55,252 nt of DNA, from positions 1-55,252 of the forward strand of contig JALSRZ010000095.1 of the NCBI GenBank assembly GCA_026984515.1, read 5' to 3'. Position 1 is the first letter of the stretch; each line of letters starts with the position of its first letter. The notes beneath the pieces are model-generated. The model was given only the letters and a program-made list of their open reading frames with translations, ran no database searches and was not told the origin of the DNA. Below are positions 39,780 through 55,252 of this stretch, piece after piece. This DNA is from Thiohalobacter sp. GTDB taxonomy: Bacteria > Pseudomonadota > Gammaproteobacteria > DSM-19610. The translations under genes were made by a program, and so were the position numbers.

Positions 39780-39822
39780 GACTACTACCCTCTTGCTGTT
39801 CTGTTAGTGTCTGATAACAAAG

Positions 39823-41925
39823 TCAGGATGCTTTCTTGATAACCGTTTCTGCAACGCTGTTTGGCGCTTCCGCGTACTTGGCGAATTCCATCGAGTAGGT
39901 AGCACGACCCTGGGTCGCGGAACGCAGGTCGGTGGCATAACCGAACATCTCCGCCAGCGGTACCTCGGCACGAATAATCTTGCCGGCCGCACTGTCTTCC
40001 ATGCCCTGCACCTGCCCGCGACGACGATTCAGATCGCCCATCACGTCGCCCATGTTTTCTTCCGGCGTAACCACTTCCACTTTCATAACCGGTTCAAGCA
40101 ACACCGCGTCACCCGCCAGCGCGCCCTGCCTGAAACCCATGGAACCGGCGATCTTGAACGCCATTTCCGAGGAATCGACATCGTGGTAGGAACCGTCGTA
40201 CAGGGTTACCCTGACGTCCACTACCGGGTAGCCGGCCAGTACGCCGCCTTCCATCTGTTCCTGTATGCCCTTGTCGACCGCATTGATATATTCCCGCGGG
40301 ACCACACCACCAACAATCGCGTTGACGAACTCGTAACCGGTGCCCGGCTCCTGCGGCTCCAGCTTGAGCACCACGTGACCATACTGGCCGCGACCGCCGG
40401 ACTGCCGCACAAACTTGCCCTCGGCTTTTTCCACCACCTTGCGGATGGTCTCGCGGTAGGCCACCTGCGGCGCACCCACGTTGGCCTCTACACCGAACTC
40501 GCGCTTCATCCGGTCGACAATGATATCGAGGTGTAACTCACCCATTCCCGAGATGATGGTCTGACCGGATTCCTCATCCGTTTTTACGCGGAATGACGGG
40601 TCTTCCTGTGCCAGCTTGCCCAGTGCGATACCCATCTTTTCCTGGTCGCTCTTGGTGCGCGGCTCCACGGCCACCGAAATCACCGGCTCGGGGAACTCCA
40701 TGCGCTCCAGGGTGATCACGTTATCCATGTCACACAGCGTGTCACCGGTGGTGACGTCTTTCAGGCCAACCGCGGCAGCAATATCACCGGCGAGCACTTC
40801 CTTGATCTCCTCGCGGGAGTTGGAGTGCATCTGCACGATGCGTCCTACCCGTTCCTTCTTGCCCTTGACCGGGTTGTACACAGTATCACCGGACTTCAGC
40901 CTGCCCGAGTAGACACGAAAAAATGTCAACGTGCCCACAAAGGGGTCGGTGGCAATCTTGAACGCCAGCGCCGCAAACGGGGCATCGTCATCCGCCGGTC
41001 GCGTGGCCTCGGTCTCGTCCCTGTCATCCAGGTGCCCCGTAATGGGCGGCACATCCACCGGCGACGGCATGTACTCGACCACCGCATCGAGCATGGCCTG
41101 CACACCCTTGTTCTTGAACGCCGAGCCACACAGGGCCGGTACAATTTCATTCGCAAGCGTTCGCCGCCGGATACCCTGGCGGATTTCACCTTCGCCGAGG
41201 TCACCTGTCTCCAGGTACTTGTCCATCAGCTCTTCGCTGGCCTCGGCTGCCGCCTCGACCATCGTCTCGCGCCACTTCTGACACAGCGCCTGCATATCCT
41301 CCGGGATTGCCCTGGCTTCGTAGGTGGCACCCATGTCGCTTTCGTTCCAATAGATGGCCTGCATGCGAATCAGGTCTACTACACCGGCAAAACTGTCTTC
41401 CGCGCCAATGGGCAACTGCAGCGGCACCGGGTTGGCACCGAGGCGCTCCCGGATCTGCTCCACCACGCGCAGGAAATCGGCGCCGGCCCGGTCCATCTTG
41501 TTGACGAAGGCCATGCGCGGCACCTGGTACTTGTTACCCTGGCGCCATACCGTCTCGGACTGCGGTTCTACGCCGCCCACTGCGCAGAACACGGCCACTG
41601 CCCCGTCGAGTACACGCAGGGAGCGCTCCACCTCGATCGTGAAATCCACGTGACCGGGGGTATCTATAATGTTGATACGGTGCTGCTCGTACTGCTGGTC
41701 CATGCCCTGCCAGAAGCAGGTCGTGGCGGCGGAGGTGATGGTTATACCACGCTCCTGCTCCTGCTCCATCCAGTCCATGGTCGCTGCACCGTCGTGCACT
41801 TCACCGATCTTGTGGGAAATACCGGTGTAATACAGCACGCGCTCGGTCGTTGTCGTCTTGCCGGCATCGATGTGCGCCATGATGCCGATATTCCGGTAAC
41901 GATTGATTGGAGTCTTGCGTGCCAC
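39823..41925 (-). CDS. fusA: Elongation factor G
   Basis: GTPase catalysing translocation and, with RRF, ribosome recycling. The 700-residue protein has G1 AHIDAGKT (17-24), [19 protein letters not shown] and the C-terminal domains with [23 protein letters not shown] and [15 protein letters not shown]. Length is as in E. coli (704). Translation starts at GTG. It lies between rpsG and tufA in the str operon. Confidence 0.98.
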   Translation of the reverse strand: MARKTPINRYRNIGIMAHIDAGKTTTTERVLYYTGISHKIGEVHDGAATMDWMEQEQERGITITSAATTCFWQGMDQQYEQHRINIIDTPGHVDFTIEVERSLRVLDGAVAVFCAVGGVEPQSETVWRQGNKYQVPRMAFVNKMDRAGADFLRVVEQIRERLGANPVPLQLPIGAEDSFAGVVDLIRMQAIYWNESDMGATYEARAIPEDMQALCQKWRETMVEAAAEASEELMDKYLETGDLGEGEIRQGIRRRTLANEIVPALCGSAFKNKGVQAMLDAVVEYMPSPVDVPPITGHLDDRDETEATRPADDDAPFAALAFKIATDPFVGTLTFFRVYSGRLKSGDTVYNPVKGKKERVGRIVQMHSNSREEIKEVLAGDIAAAVGLKDVTTGDTLCDMDNVITLERMEFPEPVISVAVEPRTKSDQEKMGIALGKLAQEDPSFRVKTDEESGQTIISGMGELHLDIIVDRMKREFGVEANVGAPQVAYRETIRKVVEKAEGKFVRQSGGRGQYGHVVLKLEPQEPGTGYEFVNAIVGGVVPREYINAVDKGIQEQMEGGVLAGYPVVDVRVTLYDGSYHDVDSSEMAFKIAGSMGFRQGALAGDAVLLEPVMKVEVVTPEENMGDVMGDLNRRRGQVQGMEDSAAGKIIRAEVPLAEMFGYATDLRSATQGRATYSMEFAKYAEAPNSVAETVIKKAS

Positions 41926-41954
41926 TTGCCGTCTTTCCTGAACAGTTCCGTGCC

Positions 41955-42431
<477 letters not shown>

Positions 42432-42464
42432 CTACGTCTCGCCTGAAAACCTGAAACAAAAACC

Positions 42465-42839
42465 TTACGACTTCGGTCGCTTGGTACCGTACTTGGAACG
42501 ACCCTGGCGACGACTTTCCACACCCTGGGTATCCAGGTTGCCGCGCACCGTGTGGTAGCGCACACCCGGTAAATCCTTGACACGACCACCGCGGATCAGG
42601 ACCACCGAGTGTTCCTGCAGGTTATGTCCTTCACCACCGATATACGTGGTTACCTCGAAACCGTTGGTCAAACGCACACGGGCCACCTTACGCAGGGCCG
42701 AATTCGGTTTCTTCGGTGTTGTGGTATATACGCGCGTACACACCCCGCGCTTCTGGGGACATGCCTCCAGCGCCGGGACGTTGCTTTTCACCTGTTTGCG
42801 CGAGCGTGGCTTGCGCACCAGCTGGTTAATCGTGGCCAT
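42465..42839 (-). CDS. rpsL: Ribosomal protein S12
   Basis: 30S protein at the decoding centre. It has 124 residues, as in E. coli, with [22 protein letters not shown] and [16 protein letters not shown]. The lysines at which streptomycin-resistance substitutions occur (in TPKKPN and GRVKDLPG) are the wild-type residues. It is the first gene of the str operon, downstream of the rpoC terminator. TATAAA on the minus strand about 50 bp upstream is a possible -10 without a good -35. Confidence 0.98.
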   Translation of the reverse strand: MATINQLVRKPRSRKQVKSNVPALEACPQKRGVCTRVYTTTPKKPNSALRKVARVRLTNGFEVTTYIGGEGHNLQEHSVVLIRGGRVKDLPGVRYHTVRGNLDTQGVESRRQGRSKYGTKRPKS

Positions 42840-42894
42840 CAGTCGTTACTCCACCCTCAATCACTCAGGGGTGCTGAAAATTTATAAAGTACTG

Positions 42895-42929
42895 AAAACA
42901 AACGACAGGCCGGGTGGCCCGGCCTGTCG
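42895..42929 (-). terminator. Rho-independent terminator after rpoC
   Basis: CGACAGGCCGGG and CCCGGCCTGTCG (42903-42929) form a perfect 12-bp stem with a 3-nt loop, followed on the minus strand by TTTGTTTTC. It lies about 100 bp past the rpoC stop and before rpsL, separating the rpoBC and str transcription units. The rest of 42840-43029 shows no gene. Confidence 0.85.
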
Positions 42930-43029
42930 AAGGAGGCGCATTGTAGGTATTCCACCCGAACCTGTCAAGGGAATTCTACGGCGCCGGCGGGGACTTACGC
43001 GCGTCCCACAGGGTTTACATCATCAGGCG

Positions 43030-47238
<4,209 letters not shown>

Positions 47239-47248
47239 AGTATCTCCC

Positions 47249-51397
<4,149 letters not shown>

Positions 51398-51485
51398 CGG
51401 TGTTCCTCTCTAAGTAATTCTGTATGTAGCTAACGGGAAAAGGCCGGCAGCGAAAATCCGCTACCAGCCACTCCCGGACATCGGA

Positions 51486-51499
51486 ATGCCTGCAGGCAT
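51486..51499. other. Hairpin between rplL and rpoB
   Basis: ATGCCTG/CAGGCAT is a perfect 14-bp palindrome 8 nt beyond the rplL stop. There is no T-run after it. In E. coli this spacer carries an attenuator and an RNase III site; whether this small palindrome plays that part is unknown. Confidence 0.3.
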
Positions 51500-51507
51500 C
51501 AAGGTCG

Positions 51508-51888
51508 TTATTTGACCTCGACGGATGCGCCGGCTTCTTCCAGTTGCTTCTTGATGTCTTCGGCCTCGTCCTTGGACGCGCCTTCCTTGACCGGTGAAGG
51601 TGCACCTTCGACCAGTTCCTTGGCTTCCTTCAGACCCAGGCCGGTGATGCTGCGCACAGCCTTGATCACGGACACCTTGTTGGAACCGAAGCTCGTCATC
51701 ACCACGTCGAACTCGGTCTTCTCTTCGGCTGCAGCCCCGGCATCACCACCGGCAGCTGCCGGGGCGGCTGCCACAGCGGCGGCTGCGGATACACCGAATT
51801 TTTCTTCCATTGCGGAGATCAGATCGACGACCTCCATCACACTCATGTTGGAAATTGATTCCAGGATGTCTTCTTGAGACGCTGCCAT
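51508..51888 (-). CDS. rplL: Ribosomal protein L7/L12
   Basis: Stalk protein of the 50S subunit that recruits translational GTPases as dimers on L10. The 126 residues comprise an N-terminal dimerisation helix region (about 1-35), a flexible Ala/Gly-rich hinge (about 36-55), and the C-terminal factor-binding domain with [47 protein letters not shown]. It lies 36 nt downstream of rplJ. Confidence 0.98.
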   Translation of the reverse strand: MAASQEDILESISNMSVMEVVDLISAMEEKFGVSAAAAVAAAPAAAGGDAGAAAEEKTEFDVVMTSFGSNKVSVIKAVRSITGLGLKEAKELVEGAPSPVKEGASKDEAEDIKKQLEEAGASVEVK

Positions 51889-51924
51889 AATTGCTTACTC
51901 CAAAAAAATAGTTACGTAAAAAGT

Positions 51925-52452
51925 CTAGGCTGACTGTTTCTGGTCGCGGATCGCGGCCACCGTACGAACCAGTTTGCCGGGCACCTCGTTGAGGGTGCGG
52001 ACAAACTTTTCGGTCGGGGCTTTCATCACGGCCATGAGCAGGCTGATTGCCTGGTCGCGGGTCGGCATCTTCGCCAGACGATCCAGATCAGCTGCTGCGA
52101 GCATTTCACCGCCAAACGACACCAGCTTCGGCACCAACCTGTCATGCTCTTTGGCAAAGTCCTTCACCAGTCGCGCAGCTGCACCCGGCTCTTCCCGGGA
52201 AAAAGCCAGCAACAGCGGGCCGGTCAGACCGTCCTGCATGCATTCAAAGTCAGTACCTTCAACGGCACGTTTGGCCAGCGTGTTCTTGACCACCCGAAGA
52301 TAGACCCCGCCATCGCGCGCCTTCGCACGCAGCTCGGTCATCTCTTCAACGGTAAGACCACAATACTCGGCAGCAACGGCTGAATGCGCCTCGGCGGCGA
52401 TTACAGCAACCTCGGAAACTACAGCCTTTTTCGCTTCAAGACTTAGTGCCAC
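51925..52452 (-). CDS. rplJ: Ribosomal protein L10
   Basis: Base of the L7/L12 stalk and, with L7/L12, autorepressor of its own operon through the leader RNA. The 175 residues from GTG (52452) begin MALSLEAKKAVVSEVAVIAAEAHSAVAAEYCG, with MTELRAKARDGGVYLRVVKNTLAKRAVEGT in the rRNA-binding part. The GTG start is chosen because a perfect GGAGGT lies 6 nt upstream; the frame extends to a TTG five codons earlier. An 86-bp inverted repeat ends 17 bp upstream of this start. Confidence 0.97.
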   Translation of the reverse strand: MALSLEAKKAVVSEVAVIAAEAHSAVAAEYCGLTVEEMTELRAKARDGGVYLRVVKNTLAKRAVEGTDFECMQDGLTGPLLLAFSREEPGAAARLVKDFAKEHDRLVPKLVSFGGEMLAAADLDRLAKMPTRDQAISLLMAVMKAPTEKFVRTLNEVPGKLVRTVAAIRDQKQSA

Positions 52453-52469
52453 CTGATTACCTCCCAATG

Positions 52470-52555
52470 TTAAAAGGGGACAGATTTATTTTTCAAACCT
52501 GTCCGGTTGAACAAACGCAAACACACGACAGAAAAATAAATCTGTCCCCTTTTAA
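52470..52555. repeat. 86-bp inverted repeat of the GGGGACAGA family before rplJ
   Basis: Two perfect 25-bp arms face each other. The left arm (52470-52494) starts TTAAAAGGGGACAGATTTAT and the right arm (52531-52555) is its exact complement, separated by 36 nt. The element lies in the rplJ leader between the L10-binding RNA and the Shine-Dalgarno sequence, where the transcript would fold into a long hairpin. It belongs with the GGGACAGAA elements at 53962-54032 and 54961-54983. Confidence 0.8.
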
Positions 52556-52568
52556 CCGTTACAGCGCC

Positions 52569-52586
52569 TGAACCCGGTCGGGTTCA
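52569..52586. other. Hairpin in the rplJ leader
   Basis: TGAACCC and GGGTTCA form a 7-bp stem with a 4-nt loop, between the L10-binding motif and the 86-bp inverted repeat. It may be part of the leader structure. No T-run follows. Confidence 0.35.
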
Positions 52587-52624
52587 GAACACCGGTTGCG
52601 GTGGCCTCGAACAGGACAGAACCT

Positions 52625-52705
52625 TGTCGGGGCGTCACCATCTGCGCAGGTTACCGGGTTCCCCGGTCATTAAGCCTTGCGGCACCTGCGGTCTTTGACG
52701 GCTTC
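52625..52705 (-). ncRNA. Ribosomal protein L10 leader
   Basis: Cis-regulatory RNA bound by the L10-(L7/L12) complex to repress rplJL translation. On the minus strand the conserved kink-turn strands are visible: AAGACCGCAGGTG...GCAAGGCTTAAT on one side and CCTGCGCAGATGGTGACG on the other, closely matching the E. coli L10 leader. It lies about 170-250 nt upstream of the rplJ start, further than usual because an inverted repeat has been inserted downstream of it. Confidence 0.85.
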
Positions 52706-52734
52706 CCGAACGTTCCGGGCAGCGTCAAAACAAT

Positions 52735-52764
52735 CGGGCATACCGTAAAGCCACGGCATGCCCG
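52735..52764 (-). terminator. Hairpin after rplA, possible weak terminator or attenuator
   Basis: On the minus strand CGGGCATGCCG pairs with CGGTATGCCCG around a short loop and is followed by ATTGTTTTG. It lies 12 nt past the rplA stop. The T-run is interrupted, so partial termination or RNA processing between rplKA and rplJL is more likely than full termination. Confidence 0.45.
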
Positions 52765-52776
52765 GGATTCCGGAAG

Positions 52777-53472
52777 TTACGCTTCCAGCGTTGCCTGGTC
52801 GACGACCAGGCCCGGCCCCATCGTCGACGAGACCGTCACTTTCTTCATGAACACGCCTTTGGCCGAGGCCGGTTTCAGCTTGTTCAGGTCAGTAATCAGC
52901 GCCTGCAGATTTTCTTTCAGGTCGGCCGGTTTGAAATCCACCTTGCCGATAGAACAGTGAATAATACCGGCCTTGTCGGTGCGGTAACGCACCTGGCCGG
53001 CCTTGGCATTCTTTACTGCAGTGGCCACGTCCGGGGTTACGGTACCTACTTTCGGGTTGGGCATCAGGCCGCGCGGACCCAGGATCTGGCCCAGCTGGCC
53101 GACCACGCGCATGGCGTCGGGGCTTGCAATCACAACGTCGAAGTCCATGTTGCCTTTTTTGACTTCCTCCGCCAGGTCATCCATACCGACGATGTCCGCG
53201 CCAGCCTCTTTGGCGGCATCCGCGTTGGCGCCCTGCGTAAAGACCGCAACGCGCACGGTTTTACCGGTACCGTTGGGCAACACGGTAGAGCTGCGCACGA
53301 CCTGGTCGGATTTACGTGGATCCACGCCGAGATTGATACTGACATCGACGGATTCCCTGAATTTGGGCGAGGCCACCTCGCTCAACAGCGCCAGCGCCTC
53401 CTCGACCGGATACTGCTTGCCGGGCTCGACTTTTTCGCTGATCATTTTGGCTCGTTTGCTCAGTTTGGCCAT
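52777..53472 (-). CDS. rplA: Ribosomal protein L1
   Basis: Mobile L1-stalk protein involved in release of E-site tRNA; in E. coli it represses the rplKA operon. The 231 residues start [27 protein letters not shown] and contain [43 protein letters not shown], the family signature. It starts 2 nt after the rplK stop. Confidence 0.98.
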   Translation of the reverse strand: MAKLSKRAKMISEKVEPGKQYPVEEALALLSEVASPKFRESVDVSINLGVDPRKSDQVVRSSTVLPNGTGKTVRVAVFTQGANADAAKEAGADIVGMDDLAEEVKKGNMDFDVVIASPDAMRVVGQLGQILGPRGLMPNPKVGTVTPDVATAVKNAKAGQVRYRTDKAGIIHCSIGKVDFKPADLKENLQALITDLNKLKPASAKGVFMKKVTVSSTMGPGLVVDQATLEA

Positions 53473-53474
53473 GA

Positions 53475-53909
53475 CTAGTTCACCCCTTCGGTATCCAGAC
53501 CCATGCTGCGCGCAGTACCCGCAACGGTCCGCACGGCGGCGTCCATATCGGCCGCGGTCAGGTCAGGCATCTTGATATTGGCGATTTCTTCCAGCTGGGC
53601 ACGGTTCACCTTGCCCACCTTGACGGTGTTGGGCGTACCCGAGCCCTTGGCGATACCGGCCGCCTTCCTCAGCAGCACGGCTGCCGGGGGGGTTTTGGTG
53701 ATAAAGGTGAAACTGCGGTCACCGTAGACGGTAATAACCACCGGCACCGGCATGCCTTTCTCGAGACTCTGCGTCTGCGCATTGAACGCCTTGCAGAATT
53801 CCATGATATTGACGCCGTGCTGGCCCAGCGCGGGGCCGACCGGTGGACTGGGGTTGGCGTCCTGGGCCGGCACCTGCAGCTTGATATACGCCTCGATTTT
53901 CTTAGCCAT
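53475..53909 (-). CDS. rplK: Ribosomal protein L11
   Basis: GTPase-centre protein of the 50S subunit that binds the 1070 region of 23S rRNA and is needed for RelA activation. The 144 residues include the N-terminal [37 protein letters not shown] with the thiostrepton-region prolines, and the C-terminal [17 protein letters not shown]. It is coupled to rplA by a 2-nt spacer. Confidence 0.98.
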   Translation of the reverse strand: MAKKIEAYIKLQVPAQDANPSPPVGPALGQHGVNIMEFCKAFNAQTQSLEKGMPVPVVITVYGDRSFTFITKTPPAAVLLRKAAGIAKGSGTPNTVKVGKVNRAQLEEIANIKMPDLTAADMDAAVRTVAGTARSMGLDTEGVN

Positions 53910-53961
53910 GAATCATACTCCTGATGGGTACAAACGCCTCGCGGCTCCCCATTAAAACACC

Positions 53962-54032
53962 GGGGACAGAATTTAATTCTGTCCCCCTACCTTATTTGGG
54001 ACAGAATTTAATTCTGTCCCCCTACCTTATTT
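53962..54032. repeat. Two tandem 35-bp palindromic repeats between nusG and rplK
   Basis: A 35-bp unit is present twice without interruption (53963-53997 and 53998-54032). Each unit carries the palindrome GGGACAGAAT-TTA-ATTCTGTCCC followed by CCTACCTTATTT. The first copy has an additional G in front. The second unit runs into the nusG stop codon. It is the same family as the elements before rplJ and near tRNA-Trp. Confidence 0.85.
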
Positions 54033-54564
54033 AACCTTTCTCGACCTGGCCAAATTCCAGGTCAACCGGCGTGGAACGACCGAAAATCATCACTGCGACC
54101 CGCAGCTTGCTCTTTTCGTAGTTGACTTCTTCCACCACACCGTTGAAATCATTGAAGGGTCCGTCGGTAACCCGCACCACTTCACCCGGCTCGAACAGTA
54201 CTTTCGGCCGCGGTTTCTCGGTGCCTTCCTGGATACGCTGCAGGATGGCATCGGCTTCCCGGTCGGTAATTGGCGCCGGGTGGTCGGTGGTGCCGCCGAT
54301 AAAACCCAACACCTTGGGCACGTCCTTCACCATGTGCCAGGTGTCGTTATCCATCTCCATCTGCACCAGCACGTAACCGGGGAAGAACTTGCGCTCGCTA
54401 CGGCGTTTTTGCCCTTCGCGCATCTCCACGACTTCTTCGGTGGGAATCAGGATTTCACCGAACCTGTCCTGCATCCCGTTACGCTCGATGCGATCGAGCA
54501 GGGACTGTTTGACCCGATTCTCGAACCCGGAATAGGCGTGCACTACATACCAACGCATCGCCAT
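54031..54564 (-). CDS. nusG: Transcription elongation/antitermination factor NusG
   Basis: Binds RNA polymerase through its NGN domain and Rho or S10 through its KOW domain. The 177 residues start [26 protein letters not shown]; the NGN domain spans about 1-120 and the KOW domain about 125-177 ([48 protein letters not shown]). ATG codons at residues 1 and 3 are both possible. It begins 4 nt after the secE stop. Its TAA (54033-54031) lies at the edge of a tandem repeat. Confidence 0.98.
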   Translation of the reverse strand: MAMRWYVVHAYSGFENRVKQSLLDRIERNGMQDRFGEILIPTEEVVEMREGQKRRSERKFFPGYVLVQMEMDNDTWHMVKDVPKVLGFIGGTTDHPAPITDREADAILQRIQEGTEKPRPKVLFEPGEVVRVTDGPFNDFNGVVEEVNYEKSKLRVAVMIFGRSTPVDLEFGQVEKG

Positions 54565-54568
54565 CTGT

Positions 54569-54940
54569 TCAGCCTCCCTGTCCAGTCAGCAAGCGAATTG
54601 CCCACAAAAGAACCATGTCCATCAGCCACAGCACGATACCCATCAGCACCACCACAAACAGGACGGCCAGCGTGGTCTGCACAGTCTCGGCCCGGGTAGG
54701 CCAGACTACCTTGCGGACTTCCGTGCGCGTATTCGCGATAAAGGCCCAGGTCGAACGGCCCAACGCGGTCTGCGATGCCACGAACACGGAAAGACCGGCA
54801 ATCGCCAGCAAACCCAGTACGCGCAACAGCAGCGACTGGTCCGCAAACCAGTAGAAAGCCACTACGCCGCCACCGAGCAGGGCCAGCGCCAGCGTCAATT
54901 TTACGGTATCCAGGCTGGATGCCTGTGCTTCTGTATTCAT
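54569..54940 (-). CDS. secE: Protein translocase subunit SecE
   Basis: Essential SecYEG subunit that clamps SecY in the inner membrane. The 123 residues show three hydrophobic segments (about 16-32, 38-56 and 92-114), as in the long E. coli type (127), and the conserved amphipathic motif [21 protein letters not shown] just before the last helix. It lies between tRNA-Trp and nusG, its usual place. Confidence 0.97.
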   Translation of the reverse strand: MNTEAQASSLDTVKLTLALALLGGGVVAFYWFADQSLLLRVLGLLAIAGLSVFVASQTALGRSTWAFIANTRTEVRKVVWPTRAETVQTTLAVLFVVVLMGIVLWLMDMVLLWAIRLLTGQGG

Positions 54941-54960
54941 ACGTCCTGTCTAAAAGGCTT

Positions 54961-54983
54961 GGGACGGAATTCAATTCTGTCCC
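54961..54983. repeat. Diverged GGGAC-type palindrome between secE and tRNA-Trp
   Basis: GGGACGGAATT-C-AATTCTGTCCC is an imperfect palindrome with one G/T mismatch pair, followed by CCGTC. It matches the core of the nusG-rplK repeats with a few substitutions and lies 20 bp upstream of the secE start. Confidence 0.65.
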
Positions 54984-54994
54984 CGTCTTTACTA

Positions 54995-55070
<76 letters not shown>

Positions 55071-55083
55071 AACTAACACAAGG

Positions 55084-55114
55084 GGCAGGGACGGCGCCTG
55101 GCGCCATCCCTGCC
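55084..55114 (-). terminator. Strong hairpin between tuf and tRNA-Trp
   Basis: GGCAGGGA-GGCGC arms form a 14-bp stem with one wobble position and a 3-nt loop. On the minus strand it is followed by CCTTGTG rather than a T-run, so it may be an RNA-processing or partial-termination structure between tuf and the tRNA. Confidence 0.4.
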
Positions 55115-55125
55115 TGCAAACAAAA

Positions 55126-55252
55126 TTACTCGATAATCTTCGAGACCACGCCGGCGCCGACCGTGCGTCCGCCTTCGCGGATCGCAAAGCGCAGCCCTTC
55201 TTCCATCGCAATCGGCGCAATCAGCGACACCGTCATCTTGATGTTGTCGCCC
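55126..55252 (-). CDS. tufB: Elongation factor Tu, second copy (3' end only)
   Basis: The frame from the window edge to TAA at 55128-55126 encodes the EF-Tu C-terminus ([20 protein letters not shown] and onward, ending VSKIIE). All 127 bases visible match the end of the tufA gene exactly, as expected for duplicate tuf genes kept identical by gene conversion. Position before tRNA-Trp-secE-nusG is that of tufB. The rest lies outside the window. Confidence 0.95.
   Translation of the reverse strand, partial: GDNIKMTVSLIAPIAMEEGLRFAIREGGRTVGAGVVSKIIE

Overview
The window is a chromosomal segment of a gammaproteobacterium with fairly high GC. Pointers to this group are the dcw gene order with murC-murB, the uvrA / MFS / ssb neighbourhood known from Pseudomonas and relatives, a DNPR-type (meso-diaminopimelate) MurE, and PEP-CTERM-type proteins with the VPxPxxxWLFGSG sorting signal common in Chromatiales/Methylococcales-like lineages. 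I cannot name the genus. Almost everything is housekeeping, and most genes lie on the minus strand.

Region 1 (8-13449, minus) is the division and cell-wall (dcw) cluster, transcribed right to left: mraZ, rsmH, ftsL, ftsI, murE, murF, mraY, a 25-codon membrane-peptide ORF, murD, ftsW, murG, murC, murB. Most joints are 1-4 nt overlaps (ATGA, GTGA or TGATG). The mraY-murD joint is the exception: it is occupied by a short Shine-Dalgarno-led ORF that looks like an unannotated single-pass microprotein. A strong sigma70 promoter and a ladder of MraZ boxes precede mraZ.

Region 2 (13700-24600) is mixed. It holds a metallo-beta-lactamase-fold enzyme, two tandem paralogous PEP-CTERM-type secreted proteins, ssb, an MFS transporter with a small C-terminal domain, uvrA, a glutathione-transferase-like protein, a translationally coupled pair (exported protein of unknown function plus a TlpA-type thioredoxin), and a SAM hydrolase (DUF62). 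Palindromic repeat elements and a 22-bp perfect palindrome fill the gaps.

Region 3 (24700-55252, minus) is the ribosomal/transcription super-cluster, read right to left: tuf (partial), tRNA-Trp, secE, nusG, rplK, rplA, L10 leader RNA, rplJ, rplL, rpoB, rpoC, terminator, rpsL, rpsG, fusA, tufA, then the S10, spc and alpha operons down to rplQ and a bidirectional terminator. rpmJ (40 codons) and tRNA-Trp are small genes recovered here. S4 and L36 keep zinc-binding cysteines.

The most unusual DNA is in the joints of these otherwise conserved operons. At least four families of palindromic, REP/MITE-like repeats have entered them: GGGGACAGAA-type elements beside rplJ, nusG and tRNA-Trp; a GTAGGAGCG pair between rpsJ and rplC; CATTGCGAG palindromes beside tufA and rplQ; and a 154-bp palindrome abutting ssb. 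No transposase gene is present. No CRISPR array, prophage or large accessory system was seen.
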